From Erythrobacter aurantius (GTDB lineage: Bacteria > Pseudomonadota > Alphaproteobacteria > Sphingomonadales > Sphingomonadaceae): 64,000 nucleotides of DNA. The position numbers and the translations under genes are program-made. The stretch spans positions 2,256,001 through 2,320,000 of the forward strand of contig NZ_CP090949.1 of assembly GCF_023823125.1 (NCBI RefSeq). The letters are read 5' to 3'. This document shows, piece by piece, positions 10,679 to 20,585 of this stretch (its first letter is position 1; every line of letters begins with the position of its first letter). The notes beneath the pieces were generated by a model. It had not been told where the DNA came from. It searched no databases and was given only the letters and a program-made list of their open reading frames with translations.

Positions 10679-10987
10679 TTATCCCTTCATCCGGTTGACA
10701 TCATCGACCGCGATGGTGCCGCGGCCACGATAATAGATGACGAGGATGGCAAGCCCGATGGCCGCCTCTGCCGCCGCGACGGTAAGCACCATCATTGCGA
10801 AAACCTGACCCACCAGATCCTGCATAAAGGCGCTGAAGGCGACCAGATTGATGTTCACCGACAGCAGAATGAGTTCGACCGCCATCAGGATCACGATCAC
10901 ATTCTTGCGGTTGAGGAAAATCCCCAGCACGCCCAGCACGAACAGGATCGCGCCTACGGTAAGGTAATGTTCGATGCCGATGGTCAC
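10679..10987 (-). CDS. nuoK: NADH-quinone oxidoreductase subunit K
   Basis: Small membrane subunit of complex I, 102 residues, with three hydrophobic helices. The two buried glutamates important for proton transfer are visible at about residues 38 (LMAVELI) and 74 ([12 protein letters not shown]). It overlaps the nuoJ stop by four bases, which suggests translational coupling. Confidence 0.96.
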   Translation of the reverse strand: MTIGIEHYLTVGAILFVLGVLGIFLNRKNVIVILMAVELILLSVNINLVAFSAFMQDLVGQVFAMMVLTVAAAEAAIGLAILVIYYRGRGTIAVDDVNRMKG

Positions 10988-11607
10988 AGTTCGACCCCTT
11001 GCCCGACTGGCGGGTTCTTCATGACGGTTGCTTCTTCCGGGCGGCGGCTGATCTGCTTGCCCACGTCCTGACGCGCGCGGATACCCGGTGGCGGCGGCTG
11101 GAAGGTGAGGACGATCGCGCCAATCATGGCGACCAGCAGGATGATCCCCGCGATTTCGAACAGCACGATATAAGGGCCGTAAAGCAGCGCGCCGATCGCC
11201 TCGATATTGCTAACGTCGGTGCGCGCAGCGCCCATTGCGTCGGGCGTACCCAGCGCCAGACCGCCTGCGTTATAGGCACCGTGGCCCAGCAGCAGTTCAG
11301 CCAGAAGGATCAGCGCAATCGCAATCCCCAGTGGGAAATTCTTGATGAAGGAAGCGCGCATGGCGGCGAAATCGATATCGAGCATCATCACCACGAACAG
11401 GAACAGCACGGCGACTGCGCCGACGTAAACGATCACCAGCAGCATCGCGATGAATTCCGCGCCCACCAGCACCATCAGCCCGGCAGCGTTGAAAAATGCG
11501 AGGATCAACCACAGCACGCTGTGCACCGGGTTGCGCGACATGATGACCATCACGGCGCTCGCGATGACCAGCCCTGCGAACAGGTAGAAGGCGAGTGTCT
11601 GTATCAT
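10984..11607 (-). CDS. nuoJ: NADH-quinone oxidoreductase subunit J
   Basis: Membrane subunit of complex I, 207 residues with five hydrophobic helices. The conserved start [20 protein letters not shown] and the segment [21 protein letters not shown], which contains the flexible pi-bulge helix region in known structures, identify it. The hydrophilic C-terminal tail is longer than the membrane core needs. It follows nuoI by 42 bases, one of the larger gaps inside the nuo run. Confidence 0.95.
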   Translation of the reverse strand: MIQTLAFYLFAGLVIASAVMVIMSRNPVHSVLWLILAFFNAAGLMVLVGAEFIAMLLVIVYVGAVAVLFLFVVMMLDIDFAAMRASFIKNFPLGIAIALILLAELLLGHGAYNAGGLALGTPDAMGAARTDVSNIEAIGALLYGPYIVLFEIAGIILLVAMIGAIVLTFQPPPPGIRARQDVGKQISRRPEEATVMKNPPVGQGVEL

Positions 11608-11649
11608 GATCCCTGTTTATCCGTCCCCGGTATCCCTTGCCGCGCGCCC

Positions 11650-12138
11650 TTAACGATAGGGTGCGTCAGCTTCAAGATTGGCCGCGATGGCCCGTTCCCA
11701 CTTGTCACCGTTCGCGAGCAGCTTGGCCTTGTCGTAAAGCAGCTCTTCGCGGGTTTCGGTGGCGTATTCGAAATTCGGCCCTTCGACGATGGCGTCGACC
11801 GGGCAGGCTTCCTGACAGAAGCCGCAATAGATGCACTTCGTCATGTCGATGTCGTAGCGCGTCGTGCGGCGGCTGCCGTCTTCGCGCGGTTCGGCCTCGA
11901 TCGTGATCGCCTGTGCCGGGCACACAGCCTCGCACAGCTTGCACGCGATGCAGCGTTCCTCACCGTTGGGATAACGGCGCAGCGCGTGTTCACCACGGAA
12001 ACGCGGCGAAAGCGGCGACTTCTCGAAGGGGTAGTTGATCGTCACCTTGGGCTTGAAGAAATACTTCAAGGTCAGCGCGTGCGCCTTGAGGAATTCCCAC
12101 AGGGTGAACGATTTCAAGAGCTGGGTTGCGGAGGTCAT
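11650..12138 (-). CDS. nuoI: NADH-quinone oxidoreductase subunit I (ferredoxin-type)
   Basis: Peripheral-arm subunit, 162 residues, that carries two [4Fe-4S] clusters (N6a and N6b) close to the quinone site. Both ferredoxin cysteine motifs are intact: [12 protein letters not shown] and [12 protein letters not shown]. The start ATG at 12138 overlaps the nuoH stop codon by four bases. Confidence 0.96.
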   Translation of the reverse strand: MTSATQLLKSFTLWEFLKAHALTLKYFFKPKVTINYPFEKSPLSPRFRGEHALRRYPNGEERCIACKLCEAVCPAQAITIEAEPREDGSRRTTRYDIDMTKCIYCGFCQEACPVDAIVEGPNFEYATETREELLYDKAKLLANGDKWERAIAANLEADAPYR

Positions 12139-13181
12139 GCGAAATGTCCCGTGGCCATCAGGTAGCCGGAAATTGCAGCAACGAAGATCAGGCTCATCGG
12201 CAGGAACACCTTCCAGCCAAGCCGCATCAGCTGGTCATAGCGATACCGCGGCACGGTCGCCCAGATCCAGCTGAAGATCAGGAAGAAACCGAAGGTCTTG
12301 AGCAGGAACCACACGATCCCCGGCACATAATAGAGGGGTGCCCATTCGACCGGGGGCAGCCATCCGCCGAAGAACAGCAGCGTGCACAGCGAGCACATCA
12401 GCAGGATATTGGCATATTCACCCAGCCAGAACAGCGCGAAGGCCATGCTCGAATATTCGGTCTGATAACCGGCAACGAGCTCCGATTCCGCCTCGGTCAG
12501 GTCGAACGGCGCGCGGGCCGTCTCGGCCAGTGCCGAAATGAAGAATACCACGAACATCGGGAACAGCAGCAGATTGAAGTAAAACCCGTTCACGAAGCCG
12601 AGACCGTGCCCCTTTTGAGCCATGACGATGTCCGTCATGTTGAAGCTCTTGGTCCACAGCACGACGCAAACGAGAATAAAGCCGATCGAGACCTCGTAAG
12701 AGATCATCTGTGCAGCGGCGCGCATTGCGGAGAAGAACGGGTATTTCGAGTTCGACGCCCAACCGGACATCACCACGCCGTAAACACCCAGTGAGCTGAT
12801 CGCGAGGATGTACAGCAGGCCAAGATTGATGTCCGAGACCAGCACGCCCTCATCGAACGGGATCACCGCCCAGGCCGCGAGCGCGACGGTAAAGGTGATG
12901 ATCGGCGCGAGCAGGAAGATGCCCTTGTTCGCAGCGCTCGGGATGATCGTTTCCTGCAGGAAGACCTTGAGGCCATCCGCGAATGACTGGAGCAGCCCGA
13001 ACGGCCCGACCACGTTGGGTCCGCGACGCAGCATGATCGCGCCCAGCACCTTGCGGTCGACATAGATCACCATCGCGACGCTGAACATCACGAGCAGCGA
13101 AATCACGATGATCCCGACCAGCGTCGAGACAGTCCAAGCCCATTCATAGGGCATTCCAAAGCCTTGGAAGAACGCGGTCAT
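12135..13181 (-). CDS. nuoH: NADH-quinone oxidoreductase subunit H
   Basis: Membrane subunit that joins the peripheral and membrane arms and helps form the quinone chamber; about 348 residues and eight hydrophobic helices. Conserved segments include [15 protein letters not shown] and the loop [24 protein letters not shown], with its acidic residues. The frame is open further upstream, but the ATG at 13181 forms a 4-base ATGA overlap with the nuoG stop and gives the expected length. Confidence 0.95.
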   Translation of the reverse strand: MTAFFQGFGMPYEWAWTVSTLVGIIVISLLVMFSVAMVIYVDRKVLGAIMLRRGPNVVGPFGLLQSFADGLKVFLQETIIPSAANKGIFLLAPIITFTVALAAWAVIPFDEGVLVSDINLGLLYILAISSLGVYGVVMSGWASNSKYPFFSAMRAAAQMISYEVSIGFILVCVVLWTKSFNMTDIVMAQKGHGLGFVNGFYFNLLLFPMFVVFFISALAETARAPFDLTEAESELVAGYQTEYSSMAFALFWLGEYANILLMCSLCTLLFFGGWLPPVEWAPLYYVPGIVWFLLKTFGFFLIFSWIWATVPRYRYDQLMRLGWKVFLPMSLIFVAAISGYLMATGHFA

Positions 13182-15193
13182 TCCGCAGCCTCCTTCATCT
13201 CGTCGCCGTGCAGCAATTCGGCCGAACATTGCTGCATTACGGCGCTTGCGCGGGCGATCGGGTTGGTGAGGTAGAAATCCTTGACTGGATAGGTGGTGAT
13301 TTCGCCGTCCGCCTTGGCCTTGTTGTCCGCCTTGGGCAGCGCGCCGTAATCCGCGAGGCCTTCTTCACCCAGCGCGGGAACCGCCTTGATCATCGCGGCC
13401 TGAAGCTCGCCAAAGCTGTCGAAGCCGACTGCAACGCCCAGCGCATCGGCCAGCGCGCGCAGGATCGTCCAGTCTTCGCGCGCGTCACCCGGCGCGAACA
13501 CGGCTTTCTCCGCGAATTGCACCCGGCCTTCGGTGTTGACGTAGGTGCCGTCTTTCTCGGCATAGGAAGCTGCGGGCAGGATCACGTCCGCCGCATGCGC
13601 GCCCTTGTCGCCGTGGTGGCCGATGTAGACCTTGAGGCTGTCGGCGAAGGGTTCGTAATCCATCTCGTCCGCGCCAAGGCTGATCAGCACCTTGGGCTTG
13701 GCGGAGGCGATTTCGGCCATGCCGCCCGGCACGGTGAAATCGAGCATCAGCGAACCCATGCGTGCCGCGCTCATGTGCAGCACGTTGAAGCCGTTCCAGC
13801 CATCCCTAACGAGGCCGAACTTGTCCACCAGCTTGAGCGCCGGGGCCAATGCGCCCTTGGCCAGCGCCGCACCGCCGAGGATCACCGCGGGACGCTCGGC
13901 CGCCTTCATGGCGTCGCCCAGATCCTTGGGAATGCGGTTCAGAACCTTCAGATCTTCGCCGAGGAAGGTCGCCGGATAGGTTGTCTCCCATGCGGGGCCG
14001 ATGATGTAGACCTTCGCGCCGTGCTTCACAGCCTTGCGAATGCGTGCATTCACCAGTGCGGCTTCCCAGCGGATGTGGCTGCCCACGATCAGGATGCAAT
14101 CGGCGGTTTCGATCCCGGCGAGCGTCGAATTGAAATTCACCGCCGCAAGGTTCGACACGTCATAGGTCATGCCGGTCTGACGCGCTTCCAGCTTGGTCGA
14201 ACCACACGAATTGAGCAGCGCCTTGGCCGCGAACATGGTCTCGCAATCGACCATGTCGCCTGCAACCGCCGCAATGGAGGTGGTGTCCGCCCCCAGATGC
14301 GTGGCGATCGTGTCGAACGCCTCGCTCCAGCCTGCAGGTTGCAGTTTTCCGCCCTTGCGGATGAAAACCTTGTCCAGACGCCGTTTGGTCAGGCCATCGA
14401 CCTGATAGCGGCCCTTGTCGCTCAGCCACTCCTCGTTCACGTCGTCATTGATGCGCGGCAGTGCGCGCATGACTTCGCGGCCCTTGGAATGCAGCGAGAT
14501 ATTCGCGCCCACGGCGTCCGAAACGTCGATGCTCAGCGTGCGCTTCAATTCCCACGGACGCGCCTCGAACGCATAGGGGCGCGAGGTGAGCGCACCTACG
14601 GGGCAAAGGTCGATCACATTCGCGGAAAGCTCGTGCTTGGCCGCCTGTTCGAGATAGGTAGTGATCTGCATGTCCTCGCCGCGATACAGCGCGCCGATTT
14701 CGTCCACGCCGGCGATCTCTTCGGAGAAGCGCACGCAGCGGGTGCAATGGATGCAGCGGGTCATGATCGTCTTGATCAGCGGGCCCATGTATTTCTCGGT
14801 GACGGCGCGCTTGTGCTCCTTGGTGCGCGAGCCGCCGCGCCCATAGGCCACCGCCTGATCCTGAAGATCGCATTCGCCGCCCTGGTCGCAGATCGGGCAG
14901 TCGAGCGGGTGGTTGATGAGCAGGAACTCCATCACCCCTTCGCGCGCCTTCTTGACCATCGGCGTGTCGGTGCGGATTTCCTGACCTTCGGCAGCGGGCA
15001 ACGCGCACGACGCCTGTGGCTTGGGCGGCCCCGGCTTCACTTCGACCAGACACATCCTGCAGTTACCGGCGATACTTAAGCGTTCATGGTAACAGAAACG
15101 CGGGATTTCCTTGCCCGCCTGTTCGCAAGCCTGGAGGACAGTCGCGCCCGCCGGGACTTCGATTTCCTGACCGTCTACGGTTACTTTAGGCAT
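13178..15193 (-). CDS. nuoG: NADH-quinone oxidoreductase subunit G
   Basis: Peripheral-arm iron-sulfur subunit of about 671 residues. The N-terminal [2Fe-2S] domain begins [13 protein letters not shown] and has the [15 protein letters not shown] cysteine set. It is followed by the [18 protein letters not shown] (N5-type) region and the [10 protein letters not shown] [4Fe-4S] motif. The rest resembles the inactive molybdopterin-oxidoreductase domain that complex I inherited. The start at 15193 (MPKVTV) shares one base with the nuoF stop (TAATG); the longer open frame upstream lies inside nuoF and is not used. Confidence 0.95.
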   Translation of the reverse strand: MPKVTVDGQEIEVPAGATVLQACEQAGKEIPRFCYHERLSIAGNCRMCLVEVKPGPPKPQASCALPAAEGQEIRTDTPMVKKAREGVMEFLLINHPLDCPICDQGGECDLQDQAVAYGRGGSRTKEHKRAVTEKYMGPLIKTIMTRCIHCTRCVRFSEEIAGVDEIGALYRGEDMQITTYLEQAAKHELSANVIDLCPVGALTSRPYAFEARPWELKRTLSIDVSDAVGANISLHSKGREVMRALPRINDDVNEEWLSDKGRYQVDGLTKRRLDKVFIRKGGKLQPAGWSEAFDTIATHLGADTTSIAAVAGDMVDCETMFAAKALLNSCGSTKLEARQTGMTYDVSNLAAVNFNSTLAGIETADCILIVGSHIRWEAALVNARIRKAVKHGAKVYIIGPAWETTYPATFLGEDLKVLNRIPKDLGDAMKAAERPAVILGGAALAKGALAPALKLVDKFGLVRDGWNGFNVLHMSAARMGSLMLDFTVPGGMAEIASAKPKVLISLGADEMDYEPFADSLKVYIGHHGDKGAHAADVILPAASYAEKDGTYVNTEGRVQFAEKAVFAPGDAREDWTILRALADALGVAVGFDSFGELQAAMIKAVPALGEEGLADYGALPKADNKAKADGEITTYPVKDFYLTNPIARASAVMQQCSAELLHGDEMKEAAE

Positions 15194-16485
15194 TACTCGG
15201 CTGCCTCTGCGAATTGTGCGTTGTGCTCGTGAATGCGACGCTCCAGTTCGGGGCGGAAGTGGCGGATGAGGCCCTGGATCGGCCATGCCGCCGCATCGCC
15301 CAGCGCGCAGATGGTGTGGCCTTCGACCTGCTTCGTCACTTCGTGAAGCATGTCGATTTCCTCGATCGCCGCGTCACCCGTGCGCAGGCGCTCCATCACA
15401 CGCCACATCCAGCCCGTGCCTTCGCGGCAAGGCGTGCACTGGCCGCAGCTTTCGTGCTTGTAGAAGTAGCTGAGGCGCGAAATCGCGCGGACGATGTCGG
15501 TCGACTTGTCCATGACGATCACGCCCGCCGTGCCTAGGCCCGAGCCGAGCTCTTTCAGCCCGTCGAAATCCATCGGCGCGTCCCAGATCTGCTCGGCCGG
15601 AACCAGTGGAACCGAGGAACCGCCGGGGATCACCGCGAGCAGATTGTCCTTGCCGCCGCGAATGCCGCCGCAATGCTTTTCGATCAGCTCGCTGAACGGG
15701 ATGCTCAGAGCTTCTTCGACGACGCAGGGCTTGTTCACATGGCCGCTGATCTGGAACAGCTTGGTGCCCTTGTTGTTCTCGCGCCCGAAGCTGGCGAACC
15801 ATGATGCGCCGCGCCGCAGGATCGTCGGCACCACCGCGATGCTCTCAACATTGTTCACCGTGGTCGGGCAGCCATAAAGGCCAGCACCTGCCGGGAACGG
15901 AGGCTTGAGGCGCGGCTGGCCCTTCTTGCCTTCGAGGCTTTCGATCATCGCGGTTTCTTCGCCGCAGATGTACGCGCCTGCGCCGCGGTGCATGTACACA
16001 TCGAAGTCATAGCCCGACTTCGATGCGTTCTTGCCGATCAGTCCGGCGGCATAGGCTTCGTCGATGGCCTTTTGCAGCACTTCGGCTTCGCGAATGTATT
16101 CGCCGCGAATGTAGATATAGGCCGCACGCGCGCGCATGGCGAAACCGGCGATCAGCGCGCCTTCGACCAGCTTGTGCGGATCGTGGCGGATGATTTCGCG
16201 GTCTTTGCACGAACCGGGCTCGGATTCGTCGGCGTTGATGACGAGGAAGCTGGGCCGTCCGTCGCGCGATTCCTTGGGCATGAACGACCATTTGAGGCCA
16301 GTTGGGAAGCCTGCCCCCCCGCGCCCGCGCAGGCCTGACGCCTTGATCTCTTCGATGATCGCGTCCTGGCCGCGCTCGATCAGCGCCTTGGTGTTGTCCC
16401 AATCGCCGCGTGCCTGCGACGCCTTCAGGCCCCAGTCCTGAAAGCCATAGACGTTGGTGAAGATGCGATCCTTATCGGCCAGCAT
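15193..16485 (-). CDS. nuoF: NADH-quinone oxidoreductase subunit F (NADH-binding)
   Basis: The 430-residue flavoprotein subunit that oxidises NADH. It shows the NADH/FMN glycine-rich segment [16 protein letters not shown], the FMN-binding [13 protein letters not shown] segment and the [4Fe-4S] N3 ligand motif [10 protein letters not shown]. Its first 14 bases overlap the end of the small membrane-protein gene just upstream. Confidence 0.96.
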   Translation of the reverse strand: MLADKDRIFTNVYGFQDWGLKASQARGDWDNTKALIERGQDAIIEEIKASGLRGRGGAGFPTGLKWSFMPKESRDGRPSFLVINADESEPGSCKDREIIRHDPHKLVEGALIAGFAMRARAAYIYIRGEYIREAEVLQKAIDEAYAAGLIGKNASKSGYDFDVYMHRGAGAYICGEETAMIESLEGKKGQPRLKPPFPAGAGLYGCPTTVNNVESIAVVPTILRRGASWFASFGRENNKGTKLFQISGHVNKPCVVEEALSIPFSELIEKHCGGIRGGKDNLLAVIPGGSSVPLVPAEQIWDAPMDFDGLKELGSGLGTAGVIVMDKSTDIVRAISRLSYFYKHESCGQCTPCREGTGWMWRVMERLRTGDAAIEEIDMLHEVTKQVEGHTICALGDAAAWPIQGLIRHFRPELERRIHEHNAQFAEAAE

Positions 16486-16660
16486 CGATCGACCCCTTCT
16501 TCTTCAATTTCTTGATCCGCGCGAGCGAAAGCACTTGCAGTGCGAGGCCAATCGCCATGAACACGATGCCCATGTTGACCTCGCCCGTGGCCGAGAAATA
16601 GGCGCCCACGCCAAAGTTGATTAGCCCGCCCATGGCGAGCGCGATGACCCCGCCATCCAT
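16472..16660 (-). CDS. Small membrane protein inside the nuo run
   Basis: A roughly 62-residue protein with two hydrophobic stretches ([18 protein letters not shown] and [19 protein letters not shown]) and a basic tail (RIKKLKKKG), consistent with a two-helix membrane protein with a positive cytoplasmic end. I place the start at the ATG at 16660 because it shares one base with the nuoE stop (TAATG); an ATG two codons upstream (16666) is equally possible. The stop overlaps nuoF by 14 bases. I do not recognise the family. Extra small reading frames are known within the complex I operons of other alphaproteobacteria such as Paracoccus and Rhodobacter, but whether this one joins complex I is unknown. 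Confidence 0.72.
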   Translation of the reverse strand: MDGGVIALAMGGLINFGVGAYFSATGEVNMGIVFMAIGLALQVLSLARIKKLKKKGSIDAGR

Positions 16661-17328
16661 TACCATTCGCCCCGGTAATCGTGGTTCTCGGTGACCATTT
16701 CCTTGAGCGTGGTCGGCCCGCCGCTGGGTTCGGAGGTGTGCCGCCCCGGCTCCTGCGTGCCTGCCTTGGGCGTTTCCCCCTTGGCCAGCGCGTCGAGCAC
16801 CTTGTCGAGGCGTTCTACCGTCAGGTCTTCGTAATTGTCGTCGTTGATCTGGACCATCGGCGCGGTGGCGCAATTGCCCATGCATTCGACTTCGGTGAGG
16901 GTCCAGAGGCCGTCTTCGGACACCCCGCCCTTCACCATCCCACGCTTCTTGCAGGCGGAAATGATGTCATCCGAGCCGCGCAGCATGCAGGGCGTCGTGC
17001 CGCAGACTTGCACGTGGAATTTCCCGACGGGTTTCATGTTGTACATGAAATAGAAGGTCGCAACTTCGAGGACGCGGATCACCGGCATGTCGAGATATTT
17101 GGCGACATATTCGATCACCGGGATCGGCAGCCAGCCTTGCGTATCGGTCTCCGCGCCTACCTGACGCTGAGCGAGATCGAGCAGCGCCATGACTGCCGAT
17201 TTCTGGCGGCCATCGGGGTATTTGGCGATGTGGTAATCCGCCTTCGCCTTGTTCTCTTTCGTCCATGCAAAAGAGCCCCAGCGCGCGCGCAATTCGGGGG
17301 TGTCGGGAGCGGGGGTACGGTCAGCCAT
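16660..17328 (-). CDS. nuoE: NADH-quinone oxidoreductase subunit E
   Basis: Thioredoxin-fold [2Fe-2S] subunit (cluster N1a) of complex I, 222 residues. Cluster ligands are visible as CGTTPC and, further on, CMGNC. The C-terminus after the fold is a polar, proline/threonine-rich extension (KAGTQEPGRHTSEPSGGPT) that is longer than in short-form NuoE proteins. The start overlaps the upstream 86-residue membrane-protein gene by eight bases. Confidence 0.95.
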   Translation of the reverse strand: MADRTPAPDTPELRARWGSFAWTKENKAKADYHIAKYPDGRQKSAVMALLDLAQRQVGAETDTQGWLPIPVIEYVAKYLDMPVIRVLEVATFYFMYNMKPVGKFHVQVCGTTPCMLRGSDDIISACKKRGMVKGGVSEDGLWTLTEVECMGNCATAPMVQINDDNYEDLTVERLDKVLDALAKGETPKAGTQEPGRHTSEPSGGPTTLKEMVTENHDYRGEW

Positions 17329-17581
17329 GCGCCTTCACTCGCTTGAAAAACAAATACCAGACCAAAGTGAGTGCAGAAATCGCGCCAACAAGCGCGGCGA
17401 CTTGTGTCATTCCACCGTCATTAAAGAAGTTTGCCATGCCTGCATTGCCGATAGCGTAAGAGAATCCCGCCACTCGGGGCGCGTTGCCATCAACAAAGAA
17501 CGATGCGACGAACATAAATGCGTATGCGCCGAAGACCGTAATCACAAAACAAGCGGCGAAGAAAAAAACGAGGGCGCTCAC
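17321..17581 (-). CDS. Small membrane protein between nuoD and nuoE
   Basis: An 86-residue protein with a strongly hydrophobic N-terminal segment ([20 protein letters not shown]), a middle glycine/asparagine/phenylalanine-rich loop and a second hydrophobic helix near the C-terminus ([19 protein letters not shown]) before a basic end (KRVKAHG). It starts at a GTG that overlaps the nuoD stop (GTGA) and ends eight bases inside nuoE, so it is almost certainly expressed with complex I. I do not recognise a family. Base composition here is visibly more AT-rich than in the flanking nuo genes. Confidence 0.75.
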   Translation of the reverse strand: MSALVFFFAACFVITVFGAYAFMFVASFFVDGNAPRVAGFSYAIGNAGMANFFNDGGMTQVAALVGAISALTLVWYLFFKRVKAHG

Positions 17582-18789
17582 CGATCACACTCCCCGAACA
17601 CCACGTCGATCGCGCCCAGAATGGCGGTCGCGTCGGCCAGCATGTGGCCTTTGCTCATCATGTCCATCGCCTGAAGATGCGAGAATGCGGTCGGGCGAAT
17701 CTTGCAGCGGTAGGGTTTATTGGTGCCGTCGCTGACGAGATAGACGCCGAATTCGCCCTTGGGGCTTTCGGTCGCGACATAGACTTCGCCGGCGGGGACG
17801 TGGAAGCCTTCGGTGTAAAGCTTGAAGTGGTGGATCAGGCTTTCCATCGACTGCTTCATCTCGCCGCGCTTCGGAGGCGAAACCTTGCCGTCGGTGCTCG
17901 CAATCGGGCCGCTGGGCATTTCGGCGAGGCACTGCTTGATGATCTTGGCGCTCTCGCGAACTTCCTTCACGCGCACCATGAAGCGATCGTAACAGTCCGA
18001 ATTGGTGCCGACCGGAATGTCGAATTCCATGCGGTCATAGACGTCGTAGGGCTGCGACTTGCGCAGGTCCCACGGAATGCCCGCCGCGCGGATCATCGGG
18101 CCGGAAAAGCCCCATGCAATCGCATCGTCGCGGCTCACCACGGCGATATCGACATTGCGCTGCTTGAAGATGCGGTTGTCCATGACGAGGCTCATCGCGT
18201 CGTCGAACAGCTGGAAAAACCGATTGTCGAGCCAGTCGCCAATATCGACCAGCAGCTTTTCCGGTACATCCTGATGCACGCCGCCCGGGCGGAACCAAGC
18301 CGAGTGCATGCGCGCGCCCGAGGCACGCTCGAAGAAGTTGAGGCAATCCTCACGCAGTTCGAACACCCACAGGTTCGGCGTCATCGCGCCCACGTCCATC
18401 ACGTGCGCGCCGATGTTGAGCATGTGGTTGCAGATGCGGGTCAGCTCGGCGAACAGCACGCGCAGATATTGCGCACGGATCGGCACTTCGAGATTGAGCA
18501 GCTTCTCGATCGCGAGAACGTAGGAATGCTCCTGACACAGCGGAGAGCAGTAATCGAGCCGGTCGAAATACGGCAGCGCCTGAAGGTAGGTCTTCTGCTC
18601 GATCAGCTTTTCGGTGCCGCGATGCAGCAGGCCGACGTGGGGATCGACGCGTTCGATCACTTCGCCGTCCAGTTCCATCACCATGCGCAGCACGCCGTGC
18701 GCGGCCGGGTGCTGAGGGCCGAAGTTGATCGTGTAGTTCTGGATCACATCGCCGTCAGTGGTCGGCGATTCCTCGATGTGGACGCCCAT
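17578..18789 (-). CDS. nuoD: NADH-quinone oxidoreductase subunit D
   Basis: The 49-kDa-type subunit, 403 residues, which forms the quinone-binding site together with NuoB. The conserved [14 protein letters not shown] segment with its loop histidines is near the N-terminus, [13 protein letters not shown] follows and DVVFGECDR closes the protein; these match the family's hallmark ends. It shares one base with the nuoC stop at its start. NuoC and NuoD are separate proteins here, not fused as in Escherichia coli. Confidence 0.96.
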   Translation of the reverse strand: MGVHIEESPTTDGDVIQNYTINFGPQHPAAHGVLRMVMELDGEVIERVDPHVGLLHRGTEKLIEQKTYLQALPYFDRLDYCSPLCQEHSYVLAIEKLLNLEVPIRAQYLRVLFAELTRICNHMLNIGAHVMDVGAMTPNLWVFELREDCLNFFERASGARMHSAWFRPGGVHQDVPEKLLVDIGDWLDNRFFQLFDDAMSLVMDNRIFKQRNVDIAVVSRDDAIAWGFSGPMIRAAGIPWDLRKSQPYDVYDRMEFDIPVGTNSDCYDRFMVRVKEVRESAKIIKQCLAEMPSGPIASTDGKVSPPKRGEMKQSMESLIHHFKLYTEGFHVPAGEVYVATESPKGEFGVYLVSDGTNKPYRCKIRPTAFSHLQAMDMMSKGHMLADATAILGAIDVVFGECDR

Positions 18790-19493
18790 CAGTCGTCCTC
18801 CTCTGCAATGTCGAATTCCACCGCATCAGCGGGGGTTTCGGCCTCGTCTTCGACTTCTTCGGGAGCGGGCGCAGGCGCATCGGCCTTTTCATCACCCGGC
18901 AGCACGTAGTCCGATCCTTCCCATGGCGAAAGGAAGTCGAAAGTGCGCATGTCCTGCGGCAGTTCGACCGGTTCGTAGACGACGCGCTTTTCATCCTCGG
19001 AATAACGCAGCTCGATATAGCCGGTCATCGGGAAGTCCTTGCGGAACGGATGCCCTTCAAAGCCATAGTCGGTGAGGATGCGGCGCAGATCTGGATTGCC
19101 GTCAAACACCACGCCGTAGAGGTCGAAAACCTCACGTTCGAGCCAGCCCGAATTCGGCCACAGCGTCGTGACGGTCGGTACAGGCGTGTTCTCGTCAGTC
19201 GACACCTTGACCATCACGCGGTGGTTTTTGGTGAGCGAGAGCAGCATGTAGACGACTTCGAACCGCTCCGCGCGATCCGGATAGTCGGCCCCGGCGATTT
19301 CCATCAGCTGCTGGTATTCATGCTCGTCACGTAGCGTGCGCAGGACTGTTTCGATATCCTCGCGCTTGGCGACAAGAACGATCTCGCCATGCTGTTCGTG
19401 CGCGCCGTGGAGCCACACGCTGACGCTTTCGCCGAGCGCGTCAATCACGCCTTCGTTCGAAGCGAATTTGGGGGCGGAATGGAGAACTGCCAT
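18789..19493 (-). CDS. nuoC: NADH-quinone oxidoreductase subunit C with acidic tail
   Basis: The 30-kDa-type subunit, 234 residues. The family signature ERE-like segment is visible as [22 protein letters not shown] (first 20 residues shown in part), followed by [16 protein letters not shown]. After the conserved fold ends near VLPGDE comes about 35 residues of mostly acidic, proline/alanine-rich sequence ending AEEDD. That tail is not part of the core fold and is likely disordered. The gene lies 9 bases after nuoB. Confidence 0.93.
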   Translation of the reverse strand: MAVLHSAPKFASNEGVIDALGESVSVWLHGAHEQHGEIVLVAKREDIETVLRTLRDEHEYQQLMEIAGADYPDRAERFEVVYMLLSLTKNHRVMVKVSTDENTPVPTVTTLWPNSGWLEREVFDLYGVVFDGNPDLRRILTDYGFEGHPFRKDFPMTGYIELRYSEDEKRVVYEPVELPQDMRTFDFLSPWEGSDYVLPGDEKADAPAPAPEEVEDEAETPADAVEFDIAEEDD

Positions 19494-19502
19494 GACTGGT
19501 CC

Positions 19503-20081
19503 TTACCGCTCGATCGTGCCGACGCGGCGAATCTTGCGCTGCAACTGCATCACACCATAGAGCAGCGCCTCTGCCGTCGGAGGGCAGCCGGGCACGTAGA
19601 TGTCGACCGGTACGATCCGGTCACAGCCACGCACGACGCTGTAGGAATAGTGGTAATAGCCGCCGCCATTGGCGCAGCTGCCCATGCTGATCACATATTT
19701 CGGATCAGACATCTGGTCGTAAACCTTGCGCAGCGCCGGAGCCATCTTGTTGCAGAGCGTCCCCGCGACGATCATCACGTCCGACTGGCGCGGGCTGGCG
19801 CGCGGCGCGGCGCCGAAACGCTCCATGTCATAGCGCGGCATGTTCACATGGATCATCTCGACCGCGCAGCACGCGAGGCCGAAAGTCATCCACCACAGGC
19901 TGCCGGTGCGCGCCCACTGGAACAGGTCTTCGGTGCTGGTGACGAGGAAACCCTTGTCGTTCACCTCGGTCTGGAGCGCGTTGAAATAATCCTGATCGGG
20001 CATACGGACTTCGCCGGACTTGGCGGTTTCAAGCGCGGCAATGTCCGGCAGGCTGGTTGGAGGGGTGACTACGGTGCTCAT
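19503..20081 (-). CDS. nuoB: NADH-quinone oxidoreductase subunit B
   Basis: The PSST-type subunit, 192 residues, that holds the terminal [4Fe-4S] cluster N2. Cluster ligands are present as the paired cysteines in [10 protein letters not shown], plus GSCANGGG and VPGCPPTAE. The start at 20081 (MSTVVTPP) gives an ATGA overlap with the nuoA stop. The N-terminal 40 residues before the fold are an extension typical of alphaproteobacterial and mitochondrial forms. Confidence 0.96.
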   Translation of the reverse strand: MSTVVTPPTSLPDIAALETAKSGEVRMPDQDYFNALQTEVNDKGFLVTSTEDLFQWARTGSLWWMTFGLACCAVEMIHVNMPRYDMERFGAAPRASPRQSDVMIVAGTLCNKMAPALRKVYDQMSDPKYVISMGSCANGGGYYHYSYSVVRGCDRIVPVDIYVPGCPPTAEALLYGVMQLQRKIRRVGTIER

Positions 20082-20464
20082 TCCCAGTCCAGAGCTCCCT
20101 TCTTCCATTCATAGGCGAGGCCGATGGCAAGGATGCCGAGGAACACCATCATGCCGATCCATCCGACCCATTGCGTTTCGCCCAGGCTCACCGCCCAGGG
20201 GAACAGGAACGCCGCTTCGAGATCGAAGATGATGAAGCTGATCGCGACGAGGTAGAAACGCACGTCGAACTGGCTGCGCGCATCCTCAAATGCGGGAAAG
20301 CCGCATTCATATTCGGACAGCTTTTCCGCATCCGGATTGTGGGCGCCCGTCAGACGCGACACGCCCATCGGCAGGAACACGAAAAGGCATGAAAGCCCGA
20401 AGGCGATCACGATGAACAGCAGTATCGGCAGATACTGAGCGAGGTCGATCACGGCGATGTCCAA
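20078..20464 (-). CDS. nuoA: NADH-quinone oxidoreductase subunit A
   Basis: First gene of the complex I run; 128 residues with three hydrophobic helices. The conserved loop [20 protein letters not shown] and the segment [15 protein letters not shown] identify it. The 117 bases upstream are the only gap before the nuo run large enough for its main promoter. Confidence 0.95.
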   Translation of the reverse strand: MDIAVIDLAQYLPILLFIVIAFGLSCLFVFLPMGVSRLTGAHNPDAEKLSEYECGFPAFEDARSQFDVRFYLVAISFIIFDLEAAFLFPWAVSLGETQWVGWIGMMVFLGILAIGLAYEWKKGALDWE

Positions 20465-20556
20465 GCGTAATTAATCCCAATGCGGAGCCCCTACGCGCCA
20501 AGAACCCCCTGCGCAAGGGCCCGACTCGGGCAAAGCTGCGTATATCTGTTGCAGAA

Positions 20557-20585
20557 AATCGAACTAAGCTTTGCGCTTATGTCAA
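20557..20585 (-). promoter_or_regulatory. Candidate promoter for the nuo run
   Basis: On the minus strand a perfect TTGACA (20585-20580) is followed after 17 bases by a weak -10-like TCGATT (20562-20557), about 90 bases before nuoA. The -35 box overlaps the stop codon of the neighbouring gene. The spacing is right but the -10 matches the sigma-70 consensus at only three of six positions, so this is a suggestion only. Confidence 0.3.

Noticed and set aside
13208..15079. 623-residue open frame opposite nuoG
   Set aside because: Antisense shadow of nuoG; no domain, no start signals.
16666..16885. Upstream extension of the small membrane protein before nuoF
   Set aside because: The first 73 residues of the longer frame are arginine/glycine-rich antisense-like sequence from another frame of nuoE.
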